In this document: piece by piece, positions 36,601-49,700 of the stretch
How positions within the stretch are numbered: the first letter of the stretch is position 1
Layout: each line of letters begins with the position of its first letter
NCBI RefSeq assembly: GCF_020085105.1
Contig: NC_058063.1
Span: forward strand, 12,181,651-12,245,650
DNA length: 64,000 bases
Direction: 5' to 3'
From: Siniperca chuatsi
Lineage: Eukaryota > Chordata > Actinopteri > Centrarchiformes > Sinipercidae
Notes under the pieces: model-generated
Database searches by the model: none
What the model was told of the DNA's origin: nothing
The model's input: only the letters and a program-made list of their open reading frames with translations
Position numbers and translations under genes: made by a program

Positions 36601-39290
36601 TTCCTGAAATTAACTCAACAAATGCTTTGACTACAACAGTACCAGAGGTCAGTAAACTTTCAACACCTCAGCAAGTCAACTGGCAACATTCCCCTACACC
36701 AAAAACATGGACAACGCCAACAGCTCCACCCATGGAGTCAAGTATGTTTACTTCAACTGGGGTAACAACATCTAGCTCCACAAGTAAAGAGGAAACTGTT
36801 GGAGCTTCATTAATGGCAAATGTAACTGGAGTCAAAGGAGGAACATCAGAACCAACAGCGGAAATAAATGCAGCATCAAAAGAGGAAAGTCTACGTCAAA
36901 CCACTCTATCACCTGATATGACCACAAGCCAACCAGCTTCAGAATCATCAGTGGTAAATCCTAGGACTTCTCTTATGGATGGAAATTAAAATTCATCTTT
37001 TGTTGGCTCTGACACTTCCACAGTGGTGCATAATGTCTCAGGACTGATGAATTTCTCAGCAGAAACAGTGACTGCAACACAGATTCATACTGACTCCACA
37101 CAAACTCTTCCAGCCTCAACTACAGCTAAGTCCAGCCAAGCTCAATGCAATGCTAGAGATTAGCTCACCTTTTCCAAATTCAACTGTGATGTATACAGTG
37201 GTATCCAGTGATACCCCTTCAGCATCAGTGCATGAAACTCCCACATCCACAACCCTGGAAAATACACACATTATTGACTCACCGACAAATATATTTGTAA
37301 CTGCCATGGCAGCCACACCTAAGGCCTCAGACGTCACAGATCACAGTACACCAAACAGCATTTCACATTTATCACGAACTGATCCTTTGCTAACCGGCAC
37401 ATCTAAAAGCAACTTCCAAGACATAACACCGACAGAGGAACCAAATTTAACCTCCAAAAAATCTAACAATATATCTGAAATGGTCGCATCACTGAGTTTG
37501 TCAGCTCTGATTAACGTCAAAACCAGAAGTTCAACTTCTGCATCCACTGGAACACAGTCGAATTCAGTACTGGTTAATACAGCATTAAACTTATCCTCTT
37601 CCATATTTGGAGGCTCAATTGAGAAGAGTTCATCAATTATACCAACTGTGACAGTGACAGAGATGACCACTACTCCAAAAAAAGTCACAAGTACAGCCAA
37701 AGTTAACACCACTACAAACTACAGCTAGCAAAAGAACAGAAACACAAATACGTACACCACAATCAAAAGAACAAAAACAAACAGATATTGTAACTCACAG
37801 CACAACACCAACACACAGCATGCCATTTACAAGAGAGTTGACAACTCTTCAAACACAGCCCATAGCATCCACAAAATCAATCCAATATGACACACAATCA
37901 ACAACTCCACCACAAACTACATCATCTGTGACAAAAGAATCACCAAAACAAAGTTCCCCAATTGTAGCTGCAGGATCAACCACCAAATCAACCAAAAATC
38001 TTATATCTACACCAAGTATCAGAACATCTATGCGAAGTGCATCTCAACCACAACACCATTACAAATGACTTCAACACAAACTACATCATCTGTAACAGTA
38101 CCGCAACAAATGACAAGTGATCAAACAACAGAGGGAAGATCAATTCAAAATATAGTTGTAACAACACAATCAACACAAAGTACAGTCTCTTTGACAACAG
38201 AATCACTACATCAAATTCACCACAATCAACTACTCCACTACAAACTACATCTTCTGTAACAAGAGAATCATCAAAAGAAATATCGACCAATGTTCACGTA
38301 TCTACACCAAATTTTACATCTACACAATCTGCAGCGTACCTGACAGAATTCCCAACACCGAATCAGTCTAAATCATCTAAAACAGAAACAACCATGATAA
38401 CAAAACCTTCTACACCATCCATAGCAACAGGATTCAGGACACCAAAAGACACTGTAGAATCGACAACAAACAAACAAGACAAAGCAATATCTGTCAAAAC
38501 ACCGTCACGAATCACTTCAACACAAACTTCATCAACTGTAACAGCAACACCAAAAACTACAGCTAATGAAACAACAGAGAGAGGAAGAACAAATATGACA
38601 ATTGTAACCACACAATCACCACAAAGTACAGTCTCTGTAAGAAATGAATCAGCCACATCACAAACATCAACATCATTAACAAAAGAATGGCCCACAGTGC
38701 TGGATCAACAACAATTCACAGCACAACACCAACACACAGTGGATCAGTAACTACACCAGTACAAACTACACCAGGCATGGCAACCTCATTCATAAAACAA
38801 ACTACAGGATCTGTGTCCACAATTACACCAACACAATCTATTCCACCCACAATAGAATCATCAACAATACAAACACAAACTACACCATTCGTAGTTTCAC
38901 CACCACAAAGATCAACACAAATGACAATTGTAACCACACAATCAGCAACTACAGCAGAAGCTGCATCATCTGTAACAACTGAATCAGTGACTTCACAAAT
39001 GTCAACATCAGCATCATTAACAACAGAACAACACACAGCTGCAAAACAAAGTGCTCGATCACCAGCAATTCACAGCTTGACACTAACACACAGTGGATCA
39101 GTCACTAGACCAACACAAAAAGCATTTACAACACAAACTACAGGATCTGTAAAAACAATGTCTACAGCAACACAGTCATTTTCCTCAGGTGCTACAACCC
39201 TATGTGAAAAACGTTGTGTCTCCAGAGGGAGCTGCGCGAAATCACTTGGTTTCTCCAAGGATGCTGACAATCTGGAGACAGAATCAGGAA
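36549..39290 (+). pseudogene. Decayed Thr/Ser-rich mucin-like coding block, copy 1
   Basis: Long Thr/Ser/Pro-rich, Cys-poor reading frames run almost end to end but switch frame at least five times: a stop after 36986, then breaks near 37140, 37705, 38060, 38200 and 38730. Recognisable segments are FPEINSTNALTTTVPEVSKL, GGTSEPTAEINAASKEESLR and many STTPTHSGSVTTP-like repeats. No SEA domain, signal peptide or membrane segment is visible. The composition is that of a mucin PTS domain, and the neighbouring genes downstream are mucin-like too. The many indels suggest a pseudogene; assembly error is an alternative. It ends in repeat sequence shared with 35450 and 36232. Confidence 0.6.
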
Positions 39291-39501
39291 TAACAAAATA
39301 AAGTAATATATGGTACTCTGAGGGGTCATGAGAGATGTCATGTAAAAAATAAAAGGCATGGATGCAAGTATGCAACACATGTAGGAATAAAGTGTTTGGC
39401 TACAGATAATACGAGACAAATGCCTTGAATTTTTTGCCTTTTGTTGTTGCTTTGTTATCAGATATGCTTGCTGCTCATGAATCACTTACCACCATGAACT
39501 G

Positions 39502-39652
39502 TGTATTTTTCTCAGCCTATTGTCAGGTGAGTCAGGTTACACTGCATCAATTGTTCCATGACCTGACTAACTCTATATTTATAGCCCTGACGTCAAACAT
39601 GTTCATGAGATTCTAGAAAGTCCAGATAATATTCTAGAAAAACAAAAATCTC
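39502..39652 (-). repeat. Inverted copy of the promoter-like block
   Basis: Near-exact reverse complement of 36457-36600, including both TTCTAGAA sites (39611-39618, 39632-39639), TGACGTCA (39588-39595) and the TATA box (39575-39582). One difference is an extra CAGCCTAT near 39513. It points away from copy 2 of the coding block. Confidence 0.85.
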
Positions 39653-40052
39653 TAATTTTTTGTGTATTTTTTGTGCCTGTCCACACAGGCACAAAAAATA
39701 CCAGTACTGATAGTGTCAGTCGAAACCAAAACTTCACAGCTCCTCGAGAACACTAACGTAGGAGGCAGAAAAATAAATGAAAGGCTTTTCTTTTTTTTGG
39801 TAATTACAAATTTGAGCAAATACAGAAATATCAACCAAGTACACAAATCAAAACAAACACCAAGGAGATATATGATTTCTTAGCAAAAATGAATTGCTAA
39901 GAAATTGTAATTTCAGTACAACTTCAATGTTAATTGCTGCTATTGCTTATAATGTAAACCCTGATGTGCAAAATTAATTGATATGAAACCTTCTGCCTTT
40001 CCCTCTCACATAGCTGTATGCCCACTTCACTTCAGGATCACAGCCTCTACTG

Positions 40053-41357
40053 AGTTTCCTGAAATTAACTCAACAAATGTTTCGACTACAACAGTACCAG
40101 AGGTCAGTAAACTTTTAACACCTCAGCAATTCAACTGGCAACATTCCCCTACACCAAAAACAACAGCTCCACCCATGTAGTCAAGTATGTTTACTTGACT
40201 ACTGGGGTAACAACATCTAGCTCCACAAGTAAAGAGGAAACTGTAGGAGCTTCATTAACGTCAAATGTAACTGGAGTCAAAGGAGGAACATCAGAATCAA
40301 CAGCGGAAATAAATGCAACATCAAAAGAGGAAAGTCTACGTCAAACCACTCTATCACCTGATATGACCACAAGCCAACCAGCATTTCACATTTATCACAA
40401 ACTGATCCTTTGTTAACAGTAGCATATCTACAAGCAAATTCCAAGACAAAACACCGACAGAGGAACCAAATTTAACCTCCAAAAAAGCTAACAATGTATC
40501 TGAAATGGTCGCATCACAGAGTTTGTCAGCTCTGATTAACGTCAAAGCCAGAAGTTCAACTTTGAGCCCATCTGTGGCAACAGTAACTTCTGCATCCACT
40601 GGAACACAGTCGAATTCAGTACTGGTTAATACAGCATTAAACTTATCCTCTTCCATATTTGGAGGCTCAATTGAGAAGAGTTCATCAATTATACCAACTG
40701 TGATAGTGAAAGAGATGACCACTACTCCAAAGAAAGCCACAAGTACAGCCAAAGTTAACAATGTTAACCTCAAACCTCAGAACAAAACTACAAACACGTT
40801 TTCCAGAGCAAAACACATTGTCTACCTTAACAAGGAGCAGCACATCAGCGCTGTATAGTCCATCCCCTGGAGGTGAAAATTTCTCTTCCACATATCAAAC
40901 ATCTGGCTACAATCAAATTAATGTCATTCAAGGGCAGAATTCAGAATCCATTCAAGCCACTGAGAAACAAATCACAGAACCCATTACATCCCCGTCGATC
41001 ATCCAACTGACACATGTTCCAGTGTCTGTAACAACAGTGTCACCTATAGCAACAAGACAAACTACTGCATCCACAAGAGTTCACACAGAAATACCAACCT
41101 CAACTACAGTGTCAGTGGCAACAATATCCAAAGCAACAGCCACAGAACTCATACCAACTTCAAGTCATACCATAGTTCCAGCTGAGATTAATGCACCAAT
41201 AGTAACAGAATCTGCCTCAACCACAACTCATAAATTATACAATTCCAACAGAAACAATACAAAATCCAACACAACTCTATTAAAAAATCCAACATCTTTG
41301 ACAACATCAGGTCTCACAATGCAAAGTACATTATCTGTGGCAACAGAATCATTCTAA
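40053..41357 (+). pseudogene. Decayed Thr/Ser-rich mucin-like coding block, copy 2
   Basis: Begins with the same FPEINSTN segment as copy 1 and follows it closely to about 40383. It then jumps to the part of copy 1 that begins near 37356, a deletion of about 400 bp. A stop occurs near 40180 (the codon after APPM), and the frame shifts near 40400 and 40770. The last open stretch (40761-41357) is unique Thr/Ser-rich sequence with VSVTTVSPIATRQTTASTR. A better exon-like start exists here: a CTCACATAG acceptor at about 40013 precedes VCPLHFRITASTEFPEINS. Non-functional as read. Confidence 0.6.
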
Positions 41358-43712
41358 CTATTTATTGACATTGAGGTGTGATATTTCTGAGGCCCATTGG
41401 GATTTCTTATCTGACTTGGAAAATCAGAGAATACTTTTGGTTCTCTCTGTATCTCTAATGATATCCATAGTTCTAACCTAAACATTGTGGTAGAGGTATG
41501 CCTTTACTAAAAAATCGATTTGATGTGACTTTTTTTCTTTCATGTTGAGTTTTAAGCACAATTTGTGCTTATTTTTCTTTCTCTGTTCATCCCATTGTTT
41601 TTTTTTAAATCTTCTGAAAACAATAGCTTAGTTGTTGAGGACACTGCAATTAATTGCAATTCCAATAAACTGATGCCTCTGTGTCATGTTTTGTCGCTAT
41701 TTATTATTTTTATATTCTTTCTTTTCTCTTTGTGTAAACTTTGTATTCAGGTCAGGTAGAGACATTAATGTGAAAGTGACTGTCTGTCTGGGTAATGCCA
41801 TTGAAGCTTCTCCACTGGGATTGGCTCTAGCACCAACACACCTGGATTTCTGCCTGTGTATTTGTGGAGGCAGTTTAATCCCATAGATCTCACATTGAAA
41901 GCCAGTGGATCAGATAAAAAAGGCAACAGTGTAATGTAATATATTACACATGTCCAAAATGCCTGTAGTCATCTCTTATTGTCTGACTCTACTAGCTGGT
42001 GTGGTTTTTAGGGTAAGGTTAATGCCAACTGACATATGAATACATGACATACTGCTAAATACTGTATGACAGTATGCTCTTATTGTCCTGGGACAGATCA
42101 GATGTTGGCTTTGTGGGATCCTTTATGACGTTTTGCTGAAGTCACAGAAAGTGTGTTTATCTTGCAGTAATCCCCAACCACCAGAAAATTATTTTACTAT
42201 GTATGAATGTCTATCAGAACACAGTGGGTCAATGCTAAATTTGGATCCGATGCTACAATGCTAAGACATGACATTGTTGCCTTGCCTTTGTATTCTTTCA
42301 CTATCATGTTTTTCACATGACTTTCAATGAACTTTGGTGATAACATAAAAATGTACAGTGATACAACAACCAGTCTTTTGTACTAGAGGAGGGATTGTGT
42401 AGTCAGTTGTGATAGCCACGGTGGCTGAACAATGAAGAGTGTCAACCACAGAAACTCTAATTTCTACCGAAAATTTGTGGAAATTCAAAAAATTCAGAGG
42501 TCATCTTCAAAATATAATCAAGTTATATTAATACAGAGATAATTAATCGAAAATACTTGATTTTGTAAGTATCTTGCAGCTCTACCTGTGTAAGAGATAA
42601 GAAAATGAAATCTGGTTAGTTCACTTGAGTGGAATGCATAAACAATAGTGCTCAGGATTGTCTAGTGACTGAACCATAAGAGTGACAATCAATCTGTAGC
42701 TATTTGGGCAGTTTTTTCCTCCTTTGTTTTCATTGTTTCATCCCCCATGTCACATTACGTCAGTTTACTTTGCAGCAATAAATAAGACCTAAACAAACAG
42801 GTGGTATCACAAGAGACACCAGGGTAGAGTAAAGACTGAGCCTCTGAATAAGTTTTCAAATTGTGACTATTGCTTGGGGTAAGTACATTTTTGTGTCTAT
42901 ATTCTATATAGAGGTTTTTTTGAATTGTAAATTATGCCTCAATATAATGTAGTGTTATGCATTATTTTGGATATTTTTTTGTGAAATTTTGCTTTATTAG
43001 GTTATTTTGCTTCTTATTTTGATTTCATCCATCTTATAGCTATGATAAAAACGTAATGCAATAACTTATTGGTTCTTGGAGAAGCCTCTTTTTGCTTGTC
43101 CCTCTCCCCATAGTGAGGTCAGAGGACAGGGTCTGCTGGTCGCAGGGTTGTAGCTTGAAGAGCTTTAACAGTTGTAGAGTGTTTAGTGGTTAAAAGGTAG
43201 TCTCTCCAATCGGTACACATGTAAATACATTACATATATCTTTGTCCTCTAGATAAATGTGCTATTTTTGTATTTTTGCATACTTGACCAAAGGTCTGAA
43301 AGGCTGCATTATAATCATGACATACATTTCTGATTTTTTTGAGCGTTCTAGAAAGAATGAAAACTAAATGGCTCTACCATATCTATATTACTATACTTCT
43401 ATATTATTAAATGAAATATTTTACTCAGTTTTATTTAACAATGCAAGAAATATTTTTTTCTCTGCATTTCCATTATATTGCTAGGCTGCCACCTTTAACA
43501 TAAGGTACAAGGTACTTTATCATTTTACAACACAAGGTTGTACAACTAAATTAGTTTGTAGTCCCTTCATGTTACACACAGAGAACATAACATATAATTA
43601 CATTTATATTAAAAGTTAAAAATAAAACATGTTAAGATATTAGCTATTTATATACTGCTGTTGTGAATGAGTCACTGTACTGTCAAACTTTGCAGGTTCA
43701 AGAGCAGACACA
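41358..43712. other. Upstream region of mucin-like gene A
   Basis: No coding domains. A possible 5' non-coding exon is about 42800-42879, ending at a GTAAGT donor, with ATAAATAAG just upstream. Several segments have counterparts upstream of gene B: GTTGGCTTTGTGGGAT at about 42100 and 51475, and CCATAGTGAG at about 43110 and 52195. Confidence 0.45.
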
Positions 43713-46700
43713 ATGGGTGTCGGACCAATCTTATCAAGTTTGCTGATACTTATAGGTAAGTTAGTGATTACTGTAATATAAAGTGAAGGTGTTCACAGTG
43801 CTCTGAAAAATAAGAATGTTATATTAAACATATGAATCCTTCTGTTCTTTACAAATAGTGGCCATTGAGTTTGCTATTACAACAGCTGGAGGGTCTACAA
43901 CAACTATAGGATCAACAACAACAGCTAGTGCATCAACAACAACAACTGAAGCTTCAACTACAACTGGAGGATCAACAACAACAATTGACGAATCAACAGC
44001 AACCAGTGTGTCAACAACAACTGGTGCAGTAACATCAACTGGAGGTTCAACAACAACTGGTGGATCAACTACAACTGGAGGATCAACAACAACTGGAGAT
44101 TCAACAACAACAACAACAACAGGTGGACTAAATGGAGCATCAACAACAACTGGTGGGTCAACAACGACTGGGGGATCAACAACAACTGGTGCATCAACTA
44201 CAACTGGTGCCTCAACTACAACTGGAGGATCAACAACAACTGCAGGGTCCACAGCAACTGGTGTATCAACTACAACTGATGGATCAACAACAACTGGAGG
44301 TTCAACAACAATGGGTGGATCAACTACTACTGGTGGTTCAACAACAACAACTGGTGGCTCAACTACAACAGGAGCTTCACCAACAACTGGTGCATCAACA
44401 ACAACTGGAGGTTCAACAACAACTGGAGAATCAACAACAACTGGTGCATCAACAACAACTGGAGCTTCAACTACATCAGGAGGTTCAACAACAGGTGGAT
44501 CAACAACAACTGGTGCCACAACAACAACAGCAGGTGCATCAACAACAACAACTGATGCAACAACTGCAGGTTCAACAACAACTGGTGGATCCAGTACAAC
44601 TGGTGGATCAACAACTAGTGCCTCAACTACATCTGGAGAATCATCAACAATATCAACAACAGGTGCATCAACAACAACAACAACTGGTGCATCAACAACA
44701 ACAAGTGTGTCAACAACAACTGGTGTAGTAACAACAACTGGAGGTGCAACAACAACTGGTGCATCGACTACAAGTGGAGCTTCAACAACAACTGGTGTAT
44801 CAACAACAACTGGAGCTTCAACTACATCAGGAGGTTCAACAACAGGTGGATCAACAACTGGTGCCACAACAACAACTGGTGCATCAACAACAACTGGTGA
44901 AGTAACAACAACTGGAGGTTCAACAACAACTGCTGCAACAACTGCAGGTTCAACAACAACTGGTACATCAACTACAAGTGGAGCTTCAACAACAACTGGA
45001 GCTTCAACTACATCAGGAGGTTCAACAACAGGTGGATCAACAACTGGTGCATCAACAACAACAACTGCTGCAACAACTGCAGGTTCAACAACAACTGGTA
45101 CATCAACTACAAGTGGAGCTTCAACAACAACTGGTGGATCAACAACAACTGGAGGTTCAACAACAACTGTTGTAGTAACAACTGGAGGTTCAACAACAAC
45201 TGGTGCCTCGGCTACAACTGGAGGATCAGCAACAACTGCAGGGTCTACAACAACAGGTGCATCAACAACAACAAGTGTGTCAACAACAACTGGTTTAGTA
45301 ACAACAACTGGAGGTTCAACAACAACTGGTACATCAACTACAAGTGGAGCTTCAACAACAACTGGTGCATCAACAACAACTGGAGCTTCAACTACATCAG
45401 GAGGTTTAACAACTGGTGCATCAACAACTGGTGCCACAACAACAACTGGTGCATCAACAACAACTGGTGTAGTAACAACAACTGGAGGTTCAACAACAAC
45501 TGGTGCAACAACTGCAGGTTCAACAACAATTGGTACATCAACTACAAGTGGAGCTTCAACAACAACTGGAGAATCAACAACAACAACTGGTGCATCAACA
45601 ACAACTGGAGCTTCAACTACATCAGGAGGTTCAACAACAGGTGGATCAACAACTGGTGCCACAACAACAACAATAAGTGCATCAACAACAACAAGTGGTG
45701 CAACAACTGCAGGTTCAACAACAACTGGTACATCAACTGCAAGTGGAGCTTCAACAACAACTGGTGGATCAACTACAAGTGGAGCTTCAACAACAACTGG
45801 TGGATCAACAACAACTGCAGGTTCAACAACAACTGGTACATCAACTACAAGTGGAGCTTCAACAATAACTGGAGCTTCAACTACATCAGGAGGTTCAACA
45901 ACAGGTGGATCAACAACTGGTGCCACAACAACAACAACTGGTACATCAACTACAAGTGGAGCTTCAACAACAACAGGTAGATCAACAACAACTGGTACAT
46001 CAACTACAAGTGGAGCTTCAACAACAACTGGAGGTTCAACAACAACTGGTGCCTCAACAACAACTGGAGGTTCAACAACAACAACAACTAGTGGATCAAC
46101 AACAACTGGTGCCTCGGCTACAACTGGAGGATCAACAACAACAGCAGGGTCTACAATAACTGAAGGATCAACAGCAACAACAGGTGCATCAACAACAGCT
46201 GGAGGGTCTACAACAACTGGAGCTTCAACAACAACTCGAGGATCAATAATAACTGGTGCCACAACAACAACAACTGGTGCATCAACAACAACTGCAGGGT
46301 CAACAACAACTGGTGTAGTAACAACAACTGGTTCATCAATAACAACTGGAGCTTCAACTGCAAGTGGAGCTTCAACAACAACAGGTGGATCAACAACTGG
46401 TGCCACAACAACAACAACTGGTACATCAACTACAACTGGAGGTTCAACAACAACTGGTGCCTCAACTACAACTGGAGGTTCAAAAACAACAACTAGTGGA
46501 TCAACAACAACTGGTGCCTCGGCTACAACTGGAGGATCAACAGCAACAACAGGTGCATCAACAACAGCTGGAGGGTCTACAACAACTGGAGCTTCAACAA
46601 CAACTAGAGGATCAATAATAACTGGTGCCACAACAACACCAACTGGTGCATCAACAACAACTGCAGGGTCAACAACAACTGGTGTAGTAACAACAACTGG

Positions 46701-49700
46701 TTCATCAATAACAACTGGAGCTTCAACTACAACTGGAGGATCAGCAACAACTGCAGGGTCTACAACAACAGGTGCATCAACAACAACAAGTGTGTCAACA
46801 ACAACTGGTTTAGTAACAACAACTGGAGGTTCAACAACAACTGGTACATCAACTACAAGTGGAGCTTCAACAACAACTGGTGCATCAACAACAACTGGAG
46901 CTTCAACTACATCAGGAGGATTAACAACTGGTGCATCAACAACTGGTGCCACAACAACAACTGGTGCATCAACAACAACTGGTGTAGTAACAACAACTGG
47001 AGGTTCAACAACAACAACTGGTGCAACAACTGCAGGTTCAACAACAATTGGTACATCAACTACAAGTGGAGCTTCAACAACAACTGGAGAATCAACAACA
47101 ACAACTGGTGCATCAACAACAACTGGAGCTTCAACTACATCAGGAGGTTCAACAACAGGTGGATCAACAACTGGTGCCACAACAACAACAATAAGTGCAT
47201 CAACAACAACAAGTGGTGCAACAACTGCAGGTTCAACAACAACTGGTACATCAACTGCAAGTGGAGCTTCAACAACAACTGGTGGATCAACTACAAGTGG
47301 AGCTTCAACAACAACTGGTGGATCAACAACAACTGCAGGTTCAACAACAACTGGTACATCAACTACAAGTGGAGCTTCAACAATAACTGGAGCTTCAACT
47401 ACATCAGGAGGTTCAACAACAGGTGGATCAACAACTGGTGCCACAACAACAACAACTGGTACATCAACTACAAGTGGAGCTTCAACAACAACAGGTAGAT
47501 CAACAACAACTGGTACATCAACTACAAGTGGAGCTTCAACAACAACTGGAGGTTCAACAACAACTGGTGCCTCAACAACAACTGGAGGTTCAACAACAAC
47601 AACAACTAGTGGATCAACAACAACTGGTGCCTCGGCTACAACTGGAGGATCAACAACAACAGCAGGGTCTACAATAACTGAAGGATCAACAGCAACAACA
47701 GGTGCATCAACAACAGCTGGAGGGTCTACAACAACTGGAGCTTCAACAACAACTCGAGGATCAATAATAACTGGTGCCACAACAACAACAACTGGTGCAT
47801 CAACAACAACTGCAGGGTCAACAACAACTGGTGTAGTAACAACAACTGGTTCATCAATAACAACTGGAGCTTCAACTGCAAGTGGAGCTTCAACAACAAC
47901 AGGTGGATCAACAACTGGTGCCACAACAACAACAACTGGTACATCAACTACAACTGGAGGTTCAACAACAACTGGTGCCTCAACTACAACTGGAGGTTCA
48001 AAAACAACAACTAGTGGATCAACAACAACTGGTGCCTCGGCTACAACTGGAGGATCAACAGCAACAACAGCAGGGTCTACAACAACTGGAGGATCAACAG
48101 CAACTAGAGGATCAATAATAACTGGTGTCACAACAACACCAACTGGTGCATCAACAACAACTGGTGTAGTAACAACAACTGGTTCATCAATAACAACTGG
48201 AGCTTCAACTACAACTGGTGGAACAACAGCAGCAACAACAAAAACAACATCTACTACTACAACTATTGCACCTTCACCAGTTGTGATTCTTGCAGCAACT
48301 ATTGCAGAACCATTTGTAATAGAACTTAGAGATAAAAACAGCAAACAATTTAAGACTCTTGAGGCAAAAGTTGTAGCGGTGGTGAGTACAATGTTCCCCT
48401 TATTTTTCTAGGTGTATTAAGTGAGTTTTCAGTTCTTAATTTCATTTGGAGCATACTGTATTTGTTTATTTATATTGTTCTATTTGTTTCCTTCCCACAG
48501 TACAATGTCATCTACAGAGCAAGATTTGGCTTTCTTTTCATCAGAAGTTTTGTCATACAGTTTAGGTAACATTTTAAATTTTGAGAGTCCGACTAACTTT
48601 GCTTTGCTTTCTGAGTTATGGTCATCAATAATATAATTTTTAATGTTAACAAGACAAAAACAATGGCTTAATTACAGATATGCATACGTTATCAATGTTA
48701 ATATCATTTGATTAAGATATGTGCATTTTTTATGCAGATCAGCTGTGGCCACAACACGAATAGATAATACTCAAGCAGAGGTGGGGCTTGAGTTCAACAA
48801 TACTTCATCACCAGATCAAATCCCACAGCCTGATGTTGTTGCTAAAACTTTAGTAGATGCTGTGTCAAATCCCAACAATACCTTCAACCTCACTGTTGAT
48901 ACCAACTCCATCGCAGTAATTCGTAAGTAAACAGTAGCCCTACACTTTACTCTAGTAGTTTTTTGATCATTGAAATACACCCATTGTTATTCGTTTATTT
49001 TTCATTGTCTGTGACATGACTGTGTTAGTGTGGGTGTGTTTATTTTTTATTTTTGGTGAAGTAACACAGTAAAAAAGTAAAACAATTCTTTTGTCTAAAT
49101 ACAAAGTGATTAGCTCTCTCAATTAACAATACAAAGTGATTGATTTCTCCAAAATTTCATCTGAAAATAACCATCCTAGTTTTATGTCCTACTACAATTA
49201 AGGATTGGGTTTAAAGGATATTTTTCAGTGCCAATACCATTACTGACTTTGCTATCAAAATTATTATCGATTCCTTTCCTGATCCCTTTTTGACAAATTG
49301 CTGGGTCGTCAAAGAGCACATGCAATCATAATTACTATGAAGTCTGCTGTGAGACCACTTTAAATGTGACTTACCATACATAAACATACAGTATATTGCA
49401 ATGTTGTTTTCTCCATATTTCTTAATATTGTTCCATATTTGTTTTTTACAGAAAGTAATCTTCCATCAAATTCATCAACTGCAGCCCCCACTTTAAATAC
49501 TACAAATACAGTAATCTCAGCTGCTGCAAATACATCTGCCAGTGCTGCAAATACAACTACCAGTGCTGCAACTACAACTACCACTGCTGCAACTACAACC
49601 ACGACGAGTCCTACAACCACCACATCTGTGGCGACAACTACTACAACTGCTGAGGCAGTCACAAGAAGGCGGATGACTTTCAGATCTGCTGGAGAGACAT

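Noticed and set aside
37341-39378. Minus-strand Val/Asp-rich ORFs over the mucin-like blocks
   Set aside because: Antisense of ACA/ACT-rich Thr codons; no independent coding evidence.
44132-48118. Several Gln/Leu/Val-rich and Leu-rich ORFs of 60-200 codons
   Set aside because: Other frames of the same CAACAACAACTGG-type repeat.
43824-48344. 1506-codon open frame on the minus strand, Val/Pro/Glu/Asp-rich
   Set aside because: It is the antisense of the mucin repeat in a shifted register. A repeat lacking stops in one reverse frame stays open for its whole length, and the sense strand has a leader, splice sites and SEA domains.
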